64,000 bases of DNA from Mesorhizobium sp. AR07 (GTDB lineage Bacteria > Pseudomonadota > Alphaproteobacteria > Rhizobiales > Rhizobiaceae): positions 3,590,501 to 3,654,500 of the forward strand of contig NZ_CP080525.1 in NCBI RefSeq assembly GCF_024746815.1, given 5' to 3'. Made by a program: the position numbers and the translations under genes. Each line of letters opens with the position of its first letter. Position 1 is the stretch's first letter. Below the pieces are notes generated by a model that did no database searches, was not told the DNA's origin, and saw only the letters and a list, made by a program, of their open reading frames with translations. Of this stretch, positions 26,307 through 33,422 are shown in pieces.

Positions 26307-26426
26307 TTGACGGACCATTAGCCATATCTAAAGTTTGTGCCTGCGGCAGGTGCCCTCTATCGCCTGCTGAAGATCGGGCGATGGCCTGATCGGCCCGCGT
26401 TCTCCGCCAGAGGCGCGGGCTTTTTA
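26307..26426 (+). ncRNA. Candidate structured small RNA, copy B
   Basis: TTGA-N7-TTAGC (26307-26322, CtrA-box-like) is followed by GCGGCAGG, the hairpin GATCGGGC-GAT-GGCCTGATC (26372-26391) and a rho-independent terminator (GCCCGCG with CGCGGGC, then TTTTT, to 26425). Copy A at 15393-15536 has the same parts in the same order on the other strand. The hairpin changes GGG/CCC to GGC/GCC, keeping pairing. No open frame. Confidence 0.55.
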
Positions 26427-26443
26427 CTGACCGAAGGGAAGAG

Positions 26444-26608
26444 ATGACAGATAAGCCCGTTACTACCTACGTCGTCAGCGTTTTCGAGAAGCCGCATTGG
26501 CGCACGGTGCTGACCACGGACGACAAGGCCAAGGCACTGGGCTGGGCGAAAGAGATCGGCGACAGCGTCCGAGTCGAGGAGATCACGCCGAAGCCGGAGC
26601 GGCGCTGA
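26444..26608 (+). CDS. Very small hypothetical protein
   Basis: 54 residues from ATG 26444 with GAAGGGAAG seven bases upstream: MTDKPVTTYVVSVFEKPHWR, VLTTDDKAKALGWAKEIG, VRVEEITPKPERR. Alternating strand-helix-strand pattern, soluble. It starts directly after the terminator of the small-RNA-like element. Function unknown. Confidence 0.55.
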   Translation: MTDKPVTTYVVSVFEKPHWRTVLTTDDKAKALGWAKEIGDSVRVEEITPKPERR

Positions 26609-26669
26609 CCCCACCTTGGCCGATATCAATCGCTTGGCGACAGAGATGGACATCAGACCGTTCATCGAC

Positions 26670-26694
26670 GGAACAGAGGATGAAACCGTACGTT
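26670..26694 (+). promoter_or_regulatory. EcfG/RpoE2-type promoter
   Basis: GGAAC at 26670-26674, CGTT at 26691-26694, spacer exactly 16 bases. It lies 26 bases before ATG 26721. Confidence 0.7.
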
Positions 26695-26720
26695 CTGTGT
26701 TGACCCAAGGGAGCGAAAAA

Positions 26721-26963
26721 ATGATACGCAAAATCGCAATCACTACGGCGCTTCTCAGTCAATTTACTGTGTCGGCCATTGGGGCCACCGAACAGTGGTG
26801 GGTGGCGAAAGACGCGGTCTCTAAGCAGTGCGAGGTGGTCACGAAGAAGCCTGACGGAACCCTGGTTATTGACCTCGCGAAGACCACATACAAAAGCGAG
26901 GCGGAAGCGAACGCTGCAATGAAGAAAATGCCAAGCTGCAAGAAGGCTACCGAACAGCGTTAG
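26721..26963 (+). CDS. Small exported protein under a stress promoter
   Basis: 80 residues: signal peptide MIRKIAITTALLSQFTVSAI, then EQWWVAKDAVSKQCEVV, GTLVIDLAKTTYKSEAEA, MKKMPSCKK. Two Cys may pair. AAGGGAG lies upstream of the ATG, and a perfect EcfG promoter starts 51 bases before. A longer reading from 26616 covers the promoter and is rejected. Probably periplasmic; unknown function. Confidence 0.75.
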   Translation: MIRKIAITTALLSQFTVSAIGATEQWWVAKDAVSKQCEVVTKKPDGTLVIDLAKTTYKSEAEANAAMKKMPSCKKATEQR

Positions 26964-26990
26964 TTACCATCCTTGTCCGACACGAAGGCC

Positions 26991-27188
26991 TTATAGCGAA
27001 GCCATCCTTCGCGCTCGCCGCTGCGCAAGGTCGCGATAGATTTTCTCCCGGTCGCCATCGTGTTTCTCGATGAGAGCGAGTACCTCCTGTCGGTCCAAGC
27101 TCCCGATCTTCATCAAAAATTCGAATTCGTGCTTAGGGATGGACGTGGCGAATCGGTCGAGTTTCGATCGTTCGGTTTCATGGGCCAT
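26991..27188 (-). CDS. Small charged hypothetical protein
   Basis: 65 residues from ATG 27188: MAHETERSKLDRFATSIPKH, FEFLMKIGSLDRQEVLALIE, DREKIYRDLAQRRARRM. Helical, with the pattern of the short DUF3606-like helix-turn-helix proteins (compare 17516). It is convergent with 26721. No promoter match seen. Confidence 0.6.
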   Translation of the reverse strand: MAHETERSKLDRFATSIPKHEFEFLMKIGSLDRQEVLALIEKHDGDREKIYRDLAQRRARRMASL

Positions 27189-27498
27189 GGTCTGCTTCCT
27201 AGATAAGCTTAATCGGCAACCAGAGCGCCGCAGGACAGGCTTACGAATAGTCAATGTCAGCGGCTTACGATGTCGGATGCTGCAGACCGGGCGGGACAGA
27301 TGGTATTGCCATTCCTTAGCCAGGATATGAAACCGGGAAAACCATCCTGTTCACCGTACCGCCAAGCCCGGTTGACGCGGTCCGCAGCAGTCAAGGAACT
27401 CCGTTTCTAACAATCGTTCCCGACGAGAAATGCGCGACCGGCTCGGAACCACGTGGCGCCCGGAGACTTATTGTCCGATGGAGCCATGGATTTGTGTG

Positions 27499-27693
27499 AT
27501 GGCCGAAGAAACGAAACGGCCCGAAATGACGCCCGAAGGTGTGCGCGCTCTGGCACGCGAAGCGGAGGTCACTGAGGAACAAATACGCGAAATCATATCG
27601 ATGGTCGGCCTCGATCGTTCCTCGATCCTTAAAGAAGCAAGGGTAATCAGCCAGGCCAAACCTCAAGGATTTCCGAATTGTCCTCCACGGTGA
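27499..27693 (+). CDS. DUF3606 protein
   Basis: 64 residues from ATG 27499 (an in-frame ATG at 27478 is also possible): MAEETKRPEMTPEGVRALAR, EEQIREIISMVGLDRSSI, LKEARVISQAK. The core matches the DUF3606 domain at the end of the protein at 660. A GGAAC-N15-CGTT element at about 27386-27409 resembles an EcfG promoter one base short in the spacer. Function unknown. Confidence 0.65.
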   Translation: MAEETKRPEMTPEGVRALAREAEVTEEQIREIISMVGLDRSSILKEARVISQAKPQGFPNCPPR

Positions 27694-27714
27694 CGGGCGA
27701 TGACGGACGTGAAG

Positions 27715-27966
27715 CTAGCTGCTACGGCTGGGCAGCAGTCTAGCCGTGACGCTGCTGCTCATAGCGCCGATTGCGATCTGAAACCCGTAAAGGCCGGACT
27801 TCAATTCCTCAGCGCTAGTCGCGCCGTTATTGAACAGTGACATGACCAGCACCGCGACCATTTCCCGTTCCGATTCATCCGAGATACCAAAGGCTAAGCA
27901 ATGGTCATTCAAAGCCTTGGTGAGGATCGCCATTTGTTCCGAATCGGCAATGCCATTCAAAAGCAT
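27715..27966 (-). CDS. Small helical hypothetical protein
   Basis: 83 residues from ATG 27966 with GGAGGGAGAGAG upstream: MLLNGIADSEQMAILTKALN, CLAFGISDESEREMVAVLV, SLFNNGATSAEELKSGL. Predominantly helical, no signal or membrane segment. Proteins of this type are frequent in rhizobial accessory regions; function unknown. Confidence 0.65.
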   Translation of the reverse strand: MLLNGIADSEQMAILTKALNDHCLAFGISDESEREMVAVLVMSLFNNGATSAEELKSGLYGFQIAIGAMSSSVTARLLPSRSS

Positions 27967-28149
27967 GTGCTCTCTCCCTCCAGAGGGGCGAAAGCGTGAT
28001 CGGCTCTTTCAAGCGCCAGCGCCCGCTAAAGTGGCCAGCGACAATTGGATTCTACGCTTGCGACAATCGGTTAGCGAATCATTCCGTGTGACGTGATTGT
28101 CAAATCGATAATCACTCGCCGCGCAGAAGACAGCCCAGCGAGAATGCCG

Positions 28150-28452
28150 CTATTTCGCTGTGAGAGTGCCCTTCATCGAGCTGTGGATCGCACAATGGAA
28201 CGGGTGTGCGCCGGCCGCTGATATCTTGACCTTGGCACTCTTGCCGGTGGCGAGACGGCCGGTGTCGAAGGAGCCATCGAGCGCTGTGGCGGTGTGCGTC
28301 ATCGAGTCGGCATTGGTGAAAGTGATGGTATCGCCAACGGCGACCGAGATTTTCGCCGGGTTGAATTTCATGCCCTTGATCTGGACCGCATGGTTGGCGG
28401 CGTAGGCGGGCATGGCAAAGGCGAGCAGAGCAAGAACGAGCATGGTGCGCAT
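28150..28452 (-). CDS. Cupredoxin (plastocyanin/azurin-like copper protein)
   Basis: 100 residues: signal peptide MRTMLVLALLAFAMPAYA, then a single cupredoxin domain with VQIKGMKFNPAKISVAVGD, ITFTNADSMTHTATALDG (first copper His), and HPFHCAIHSSMKGTL, which supplies the Cys, His and Met ligands of a type 1 copper site. A periplasmic small electron carrier or copper-binding protein. GGAGGAAAT precedes the start. No oxidase neighbour, so its partner is unknown. Confidence 0.88.
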   Translation of the reverse strand: MRTMLVLALLAFAMPAYAANHAVQIKGMKFNPAKISVAVGDTITFTNADSMTHTATALDGSFDTGRLATGKSAKVKISAAGAHPFHCAIHSSMKGTLTAK

Positions 28453-28654
28453 GATGGATTTCCTCCTGAGCGCGAACCCTCATCCTGCACTAACGCTGGC
28501 GCATAGGCTTTCATGCCACGAAGCCGATCTTTTTATGGGTACCGTCTGGCTTTCCTCATCGATTGCCTGCACCGGCAGATAGTCGTTGGCCCCAGGCCTT
28601 GCGCTTGCGTCGTGACACCCCTTGGGTTCCCAACTCGTTCAGAAAGGATGCGAT

Positions 28655-28925
28655 CCGTCAGGGAGGAGCCAGAAGGCTCTCATCCGTTTCCTTACGCGCG
28701 AACCCGGATTACCGAAGCCCGGACGCGAGAGCTGATCAACATGGGCGGTACCGATCGTGGATCACGCTGCGAGAGGCCCCGACTATAAGGCGCAGCGGAA
28801 TTCTTGACGTTACAGAAGCAAGACGCCGTTGGGCTACAGGCCAGGGCAAAGGTCTGCTAAGCCCCACGGTCTCGATAGGTTGGCGTTCAGTGCATGATGC
28901 CGCCGCCGTGCTGCGTCTTAGCCCG
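28655..28925 (+). pseudogene. Decayed duplicate of the 990-1275 block (DUF3606 end and following sequence)
   Basis: Nucleotide similarity with 990-1275 is obvious in order: GGAGGAGC, then CTCATCCGTTTCCT, GCGCGAAACC versus GCGCGAACCC, GAGCTGATC, GATCGTGGATC, CTGCGAGAGG, then after the stop GGTTGGCGTTCAGTGC and TGATGCCG. The DUF3606 reading is interrupted by small indels. The copy also covers the 3' end of the leftward gene at 1237. It indicates a block duplication within the region. Confidence 0.65.
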
Positions 28926-28997
28926 TTGAGGCTTCGGCCAAGGCGCAGGGTTGGGGGACCGAAAATCTCATTCTAAACCTGACCAAGATGCGGACGA

Positions 28998-29231
28998 TTA
29001 CTTGGGGCCTGCTTGGCTGAATACAACCGTGCCGTCGTCCTTGCGAACCTCGACCGCTACAATACCGTCCATGTTTCGAGCGGAAAAGGTCGCCAGCGCG
29101 TGATCCCGTGCAGCTTTCTCGGCCTCGAACGACGCTTTCTCAACGATGCCCTGCTTGCCGTACCAAATCACCGTGTAAGCCAACGTTTCGGCGTCCTTTT
29201 GTGCCTTAGTTTTCTTCGCGCGCGCTCGCAA
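28998..29231 (-). CDS. Small hypothetical protein with a decayed paralogue
   Basis: 77 residues from TTG 29231: basic start LRARAKKTKAQKDAETLAY, then VIWYGKQGIVEKASFEAEK, NMDGIVAVEVRKDDGTVVF. The start is uncertain because no ATG or clear ribosome site is seen. A frameshifted relative is at 31587-31776. Likely an alpha/beta small domain; function unknown. Confidence 0.55.
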   Translation of the reverse strand: MRARAKKTKAQKDAETLAYTVIWYGKQGIVEKASFEAEKAARDHALATFSARNMDGIVAVEVRKDDGTVVFSQAGPK

Positions 29232-29539
29232 GGGTGTCGAAAGGGACCAGTTGAGACATTACGCCTTGGGCAGGATATTACAAATCCAGGCATCAGACGT
29301 ATCTCGGCGGGGAAGTTCGAACCGAGAGGTGAGCAGGTTTGAGGCATCGCGTGTCCCCCTCTCCATGGACCTTTATGCCCTGCTGCGAGTCCTGGCCCAT
29401 TGACAGCGACATTGTAGAAGCTGGGCGATCGCAAGGCCATCGGACTATCGTGGCCAGTTTTTGGCCGCTTTGAGTTGTTAGGCGTTGCGTCTCTCCGCGC
29501 CCGAGGCCACTCGATCGTCCGGGAGAAACCGGTGTGTGT
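29232..29539. other. Intergenic, nothing recognised
   Basis: Leader of the gene at 29540 and short unsupported frames. No promoter consensus match found. Confidence 0.35.
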
Positions 29540-30436
29540 ATGCAGAAGGCATTAAACGACGTCATGCCTATTTTTTCAGTGAGGCACTCGACCGTCTATC
29601 GTTACAGCCGACCTGTAAGGTTTGGCGAACACCGGCTGATATTCAGACCGCGCGACAGCTTCGACCAGAGACTTCTAGACCACGCCATGGTCATTGATCC
29701 CGAGCCGAATGAGCTCCGGTGGATCCACGACGTTTTTGGAAACTGCGTTGCGGTGCTCGATTTCAAGGCGGCGGCTAAAGCGCTGCACTTCGAAACAGCC
29801 ATTCGGCTTGATCATACACCTCAGCACGCCCCCGATTTCCGCATCGACGAAGCAGCACTCAGCTATCCGTTCTCCTACGAATCTGACGAGGCAGCCGACC
29901 TTTCCCAAACGATCGAGCGTCATCATCCCGACGAAGGCGACGAGATTGGAAAATGGGCACGACAATTCTTGAGCGCCGGTGGCCAGACAGAGACGGGCAC
30001 ACTGTTGATGACACTCTGCTATGCCATCCACGAAAGCTTTGTATATTCCCGTCGAACGGAACCCGGGACGCAACCCCCTCTTGTCACGCTACATCTGCGG
30101 CGAGGCACATGCCGTGACTTCGCACTCTTCATGATGGAAGCTGTTCGATCGCTTGGTTTCGCTGCGCGTTTCGTGACCGGATATATCTACGTCCCAACCC
30201 GAGACAAGTTGGAGGTACGAGGGGGAGGATCGACGCATGCCTGGTGCCAGGTCTATTTGCCTGGAGCCGGTTGGGTCGAGTTCGATCCGACCAATGGCAT
30301 TGTCGGTAATCGCGAACTGATCAGGGTGGCAGTCGCTCGACACCCACGACAGGCGATCCCTCTTTCCGGCAGCTATTCGGGAAGCGCTTCGAGTTTTTTG
30401 GGCATGGATGTCGAGGTGAAAGTTACCAAGGAATAG
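29540..30436 (+). CDS. Transglutaminase-like cysteine protease family protein
   Basis: 298 residues from ATG 29540 (GTG 29534 and ATG 29564 are alternatives). N-terminal transglutaminase-associated beta domain (FSVRHSTVYRYSRPVRFGEH), then the core: RRGTCRDFALFMMEAVRS (nucleophile Cys), STHAWCQVYLPG (His), EFDPTNGI (Asp). All three catalytic residues present. Soluble, about the usual length. Such proteins act as peptidases or amidases; substrate unknown. The next gene (30527) is a divergent relative. Confidence 0.85.
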   Translation: MQKALNDVMPIFSVRHSTVYRYSRPVRFGEHRLIFRPRDSFDQRLLDHAMVIDPEPNELRWIHDVFGNCVAVLDFKAAAKALHFETAIRLDHTPQHAPDFRIDEAALSYPFSYESDEAADLSQTIERHHPDEGDEIGKWARQFLSAGGQTETGTLLMTLCYAIHESFVYSRRTEPGTQPPLVTLHLRRGTCRDFALFMMEAVRSLGFAARFVTGYIYVPTRDKLEVRGGGSTHAWCQVYLPGAGWVEFDPTNGIVGNRELIRVAVARHPRQAIPLSGSYSGSASSFLGMDVEVKVTKE

Positions 30437-30466
30437 AGCAGACTAGATCCTCGCCGTTGATTTCGT

Positions 30467-30491
30467 GGAACCGATTGGTCAAGACGGAGTT
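30467..30491 (+). promoter_or_regulatory. EcfG-like promoter (AGTT variant)
   Basis: GGAAC at 30467-30471, 16-base spacer, AGTT at 30488-30491. It lies 36 bases before ATG 30527, so the second transglutaminase gene may have its own stress promoter. Confidence 0.5.
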
Positions 30492-30526
30492 GGTCGTCTC
30501 CTCAATCAAGAATATTTGGAGCCACG

Positions 30527-31336
30527 ATGCGGATACGCGCAGGGTACAATCTCACCTACGAGTGTCCGAAGCCAACGCCGATGCTGCTGGTCCTGGAAAT
30601 CCACCCGTCACGTCGGGTCGACCTTCTGACGGAACAGGTGATCGGTTTTGATCGGCCGATCGAAGCGAGGGGCTACATCGACAGTTTCGGCAATGCCTGC
30701 ACGAGGATCGAGGCTCCTGCTGGACTGACGACGATTTCAACCACCTTTGAAATCTACGACAGCGGCAAACCGGACGTCGTCGCCCCCGAGGCCATACAAC
30801 ACGATATAAAAGACCTGCCGGATGAAGTGCTAACTTTTCTTCTAGGAAGCCGATACTGCGATACCGATCGTCTTGGAGATTTCGCCTGGGCGACCTTTGG
30901 CGACACAAAGCCTGGATGGTCTCGTGTCCAGGCGATCTGCGATTTCGTTCACAACCACATAGCGTTCAACTATCAGAACGCCGACGCGCTGCGCACTGCC
31001 CATGGTGGCTTCATCGATCGAACCGGTGTTTGCCGTGACTTTGCCCATCTGGCCATTACATTGTGCCGCTGTATGAACATCCCGGCGCGCTACTGTACCG
31101 GCTATCTCGGGGATATCGGAATCCCGCCGGTGCCAGATCCCATGGATTTTAGTGCCTGGTTCCAAGCCTATCTCAGTGGTCATTGGTTCACCTTCGACGC
31201 ACGGCACAACCACCCCCGCATCGGAAGAATCCTGATGGCGACGGGAAGGGATGCCACCGACGTTGCCCTCTCGACCAGCTTTGGGTCGTCCAGACTGGCC
31301 CACTTCGAAGTTATTGCCGAAGAGGTCGGCACTTAG
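30527..31336 (+). CDS. Transglutaminase-like protein with altered active-site His position
   Basis: 269 residues. N-terminal beta domain (MRIRAGYNLTYECPKPTPML), core DRTGVCRDFAHLAITLCR (nucleophile Cys), then PMDFSAWFQAYLSGHWFTF, where the usual H-A-W/F is S-A-W, and FDARHNHPRIGRIL with the Asp. The canonical His is therefore not where expected; a nearby His (GHW) may substitute or the protein may be inactive. It follows the transglutaminase at 29540 by 90 bases. Confidence 0.8.
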   Translation: MRIRAGYNLTYECPKPTPMLLVLEIHPSRRVDLLTEQVIGFDRPIEARGYIDSFGNACTRIEAPAGLTTISTTFEIYDSGKPDVVAPEAIQHDIKDLPDEVLTFLLGSRYCDTDRLGDFAWATFGDTKPGWSRVQAICDFVHNHIAFNYQNADALRTAHGGFIDRTGVCRDFAHLAITLCRCMNIPARYCTGYLGDIGIPPVPDPMDFSAWFQAYLSGHWFTFDARHNHPRIGRILMATGRDATDVALSTSFGSSRLAHFEVIAEEVGT

Positions 31337-31586
31337 CGTCGATCGCGCATAGCCCGATTCCAAATTTAGACCTGCGTCGGCGGACGCAAGGCTATGGTCC
31401 CCCGCTTCTTCGCCCGCTTAGTTGCTACAATCCCATGTCCTTGCCCGTTTCGTGGCCATACTTCGTCGCCGCGTTGACCAATGGGCGCCCGCATTGTCGA
31501 TTGCACCGCGATAGCTCCGCGAACCGGATGGCCGGCCGCGTTGCTGGTTGCAGCTTGGCCGTCGAGGCGCGGGCTGAGGAGATGTC
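31337..31586. other. Intergenic, nothing recognised
   Basis: Unsupported short frames only. The decayed paralogue at 31587 follows. Confidence 0.3.
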
Positions 31587-31776
31587 GAAACAGTGGCCTA
31601 CATGGTGACCTGTGCGGGAACGGGGGCATCGCTGAGAAGATGCCCTTTGATGCGGAAAAGCCGCACGGAACCACGCACTCGAGACTTTTGCCGATCGAAA
31701 ATGACGGGATCGCCACTGTGGAAGTTCGCAAATCCGACGGGAACGGTTGCATTCAGCAAGGCGGCAGCAAAGCGAA
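31587..31776 (+). pseudogene. Decayed paralogue of the 28998 gene
   Basis: The plus strand reads ETVAYMVT, then in a second frame GGIAEKMPFDAEK and NDGIATVEVRKSDG, then GTVAFSKAAAKR in another. These align in order with ETLAYTVI, GIVEKASFEAEK, MDGIVAVEVRKDDG and GTVVFSQAGPK of the protein at 28998-29231. Two frameshifts at least. Confidence 0.65.
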
Positions 31777-31864
31777 GCCACCGCTGCCGCCATGCTTTCG
31801 CCTCCAGAACGCGTTTATTAATTGACTCGCCCACTGGATCTGGGGGCAACACAAGGAATGACCC

Positions 31865-32068
31865 GTGACTCCAACCGCAGTGTTGATCTGGTATCTTGTA
31901 ATCGCCGGTCCGCAAGGCGGCATTGTCGTGTTACCGAGCACGTTCGATAAGCGCGAACAGTGCACCGCCGCTATAGCAGAATATCAGAAACAGCCGACGC
32001 CGGCCGGCTGGTCGCTGCAATGTATACCCAGCGCCTCCCCACTTACCGACAACGGGTCGGCAGAGTAG
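31865..32068 (+). CDS. Small conserved hypothetical protein, copy 2
   Basis: 67 residues from GTG 31865 with AAGGA nine bases upstream: MTPTAVLIWYLVIAGP, VVLPSTFDKREQCTAAIAEY, GWSLQCIPSASPLTDNG. Closely similar to copy 1 at 15131 (ATG start), with the same leader spacing. Two conserved Cys; short hydrophobic start. Function unknown. Confidence 0.7.
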   Translation: MTPTAVLIWYLVIAGPQGGIVVLPSTFDKREQCTAAIAEYQKQPTPAGWSLQCIPSASPLTDNGSAE

Positions 32069-32269
32069 GGTCAGGCATCGGTGCGGCGGCTTGTTTTCTC
32101 GGCGGGGCATAATCCACCGTGTCAGGCTGCTGCGATCAAATCTTTGCATACCAGTCGGTGGCCGCCGTCCTCACAGCCAGCCCCTCGGTCAGGCCCGGTT
32201 TACCCTATCCGCGGCCGTGCCCGCCATCCACTCTGAGGAGGTGGCGGCACCTTATTTCTGGTGAGTCGC

Positions 32270-32497
32270 ATGGCGGCTGGCGAGATGATCGCGAATGTCT
32301 TGACCGCCAGCCTTCTAGTTTGCCTGCTGGCGATCATACTATTTCTAAGCGGGTGCCGGATGGTTTGGCCAGAACATAAAGCTCCCATTGGTCATCCTTC
32401 TGCCGGTCGACGCACGCCCAAGGGATCAGTAACGACCCGCATTTGCCAGAGACTTTTGATGTCAATCTTGCTGCGCCCCAGGCCGAATGGGAGTTAG
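32270..32497 (+). CDS. Possible small membrane protein
   Basis: 75 residues from ATG 32270 (GTG 32261 possible): MAAGEMIANVLTASLLVCLL, AIILFLSGCRMVWP, then a basic tail. One hydrophobic helix near the start; the LSGC could mimic a lipobox. GAGGAGG lies about 30 bases upstream, too far to be certain. Weakly supported. Confidence 0.35.
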   Translation: MAAGEMIANVLTASLLVCLLAIILFLSGCRMVWPEHKAPIGHPSAGRRTPKGSVTTRICQRLLMSILLRPRPNGS

Positions 32498-32509
32498 GCC
32501 CGAGCCCGG

Positions 32510-32581
32510 AAAAAAGGCCCGTCCTTGTGGAACGGGCTTAGTCTACGGGGACGCCGGTAAAAGGGTTGAGCTACCGGCTGG
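32510..32581 (-). ncRNA. Candidate stress-induced small RNA
   Basis: Leftward unit of about 72 bases predicted from position alone. A perfect EcfG promoter lies at 32588-32612. A hairpin GCCGGTA/TACCGGC (32553-32559 with 32572-32578) follows, then a terminator hairpin of eight pairs with one bulged base (32516-32538) and six T residues. It contains no ribosome site or frame. The start is placed seven bases after the -10 element. Confidence 0.6.
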
Positions 32582-32587
32582 CTAGGC

Positions 32588-32612
32588 AACGATGCCGTGG
32601 AGCCTTCGTTCC
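32588..32612 (-). promoter_or_regulatory. EcfG/RpoE2-type promoter of the small RNA
   Basis: On the minus strand GGAAC (32612-32608), 16-base spacer, CGTT (32591-32588), a full consensus match. The nearest leftward gene is far away, so it should serve the short unit ending at 32510. Confidence 0.65.
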
Positions 32613-32623
32613 CACGATTTTAT

Positions 32624-32908
32624 TCAACCCCCCATCTTCTTGGCCATGGCGCAGAAATCCGCATGCGACTTGTTAATTGTGGTATCGCCGCAGTCTTTCA
32701 ACACAGCCTTCTGTTCATCGGGTTTCATGGCCATCCATGCGGTCTTGAAATCCGCTTCCGACCTCAACGTTTTCATCCCGGCATCGGTGAAGAACGGCGA
32801 CATCTTCGCCGGATCGTCCAAAGCGGAGGTGCCATTGGCAGCCGCAAACGCCGAGCCAGTCATGATTGTAAGCGCCATTGCGCCCATCGTCAGCATCTTG
32901 ATGTTCAT
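32624..32908 (-). CDS. Small secreted protein, paralogue of 21332-21613
   Basis: 94 residues: signal peptide MNIKMLTMGAMALTIMTGSA, mature NGTSALDDPAKMSPFFTDAG, LRSEADFKTAWMAMKPDEQ, KDCGDTTINKSHADFC, AKKMGG. Two Cys conserved with the paralogue. It has a perfect EcfG promoter (32955-32979) and an 11-bp hairpin across its leader and ribosome site (32920-32952), so it is probably stress-induced and may be controlled at translation. Function unknown. Confidence 0.85.
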   Translation of the reverse strand: MNIKMLTMGAMALTIMTGSAFAAANGTSALDDPAKMSPFFTDAGMKTLRSEADFKTAWMAMKPDEQKAVLKDCGDTTINKSHADFCAMAKKMGG

Positions 32909-32919
32909 TTGAATTTCCT

Positions 32920-32952
32920 CCTTTAGGTCATTCAACACGAGTGACCTAAAGG
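32920..32952 (-). promoter_or_regulatory. Leader hairpin overlapping the ribosome site
   Basis: In the mRNA, CCTTTAGGTCA (32952-32942) pairs perfectly with TGACCTAAAGG (32930-32920) around an 11-base loop. The right arm holds half of the AAAGGAGG ribosome site. The promoter places the transcript start at or next to the left arm. Confidence 0.6.
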
Positions 32953-32954
32953 AG

Positions 32955-32979
32955 AACGTCCACTTCTGAACTGTGTTCC
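32955..32979 (-). promoter_or_regulatory. EcfG/RpoE2-type promoter
   Basis: Minus-strand GGAAC (32979-32975), 16-base spacer, CGTT (32958-32955), full consensus, directing the gene at 32624-32908. Confidence 0.7.
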
Positions 32980-33096
32980 CACTGCGCTGCCCCGTCTTCG
33001 GCCAATCTTCTCGATCCGCCCATTACCGCCAAGCTCCCGCACCATATGGAAGGCCAATTCCGGTCGGCCGTTCACCAAGTCAGGAAGGTCCACCAC

Positions 33097-33309
33097 TCAG
33101 CCATCAGCGCCGGCAGCAGCGGCCTCGACTTGCCTCGCGTGCTCTTCTGCGATTTTAAGCAGAGCTACAGCCGTTTCCTGGGCCGTCCACCCCTGAGCCT
33201 CTGACGCAGTCACCAAGGCAGCGAATGCCGCTTCTAGTGCGACTTCACAGTTAACCTCGCGATCTGGGCTATCTTCTGGAAGTATCGGTGGTTCAACGGA
33301 TTGGGACAT
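33097..33309 (-). CDS. Small helical hypothetical protein
   Basis: 70 residues from ATG 33309: MSQSVEPPILPEDSPDREVN, ALEAAFAALVTASEAQGW, AQETAVALLKIAEEHARQ. Acidic start, then helices of the type seen in many rhizobial stress-associated small proteins. An EcfG-like promoter (AGTT variant) is 74-98 bases upstream (33383-33407). Unknown function. Confidence 0.65.
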   Translation of the reverse strand: MSQSVEPPILPEDSPDREVNCEVALEAAFAALVTASEAQGWTAQETAVALLKIAEEHARQVEAAAAGADG

Positions 33310-33382
33310 GCGTGGATCTCGTACAAAAACAGAAAAGCCGCGTACGGGCCCGATCGGAGGACCGATCTTCACCGCAAGGACA

Positions 33383-33407
33383 AACTTTTAGAGGCGTCTA
33401 ATGTTCC
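33383..33407 (-). promoter_or_regulatory. EcfG-like promoter (AGTT variant)
   Basis: Minus-strand GGAAC (33407-33403), 16-base spacer, AGTT (33386-33383), upstream of the gene at 33097-33309. Confidence 0.5.
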
Positions 33408-33422
33408 GTGAGATTTGCCCCG

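Noticed and set aside
27386..27409. GGAAC-N15-CGTT as a full EcfG promoter
   Set aside because: Spacer is one base short of the accepted 16-17; only mentioned as a resemblance.
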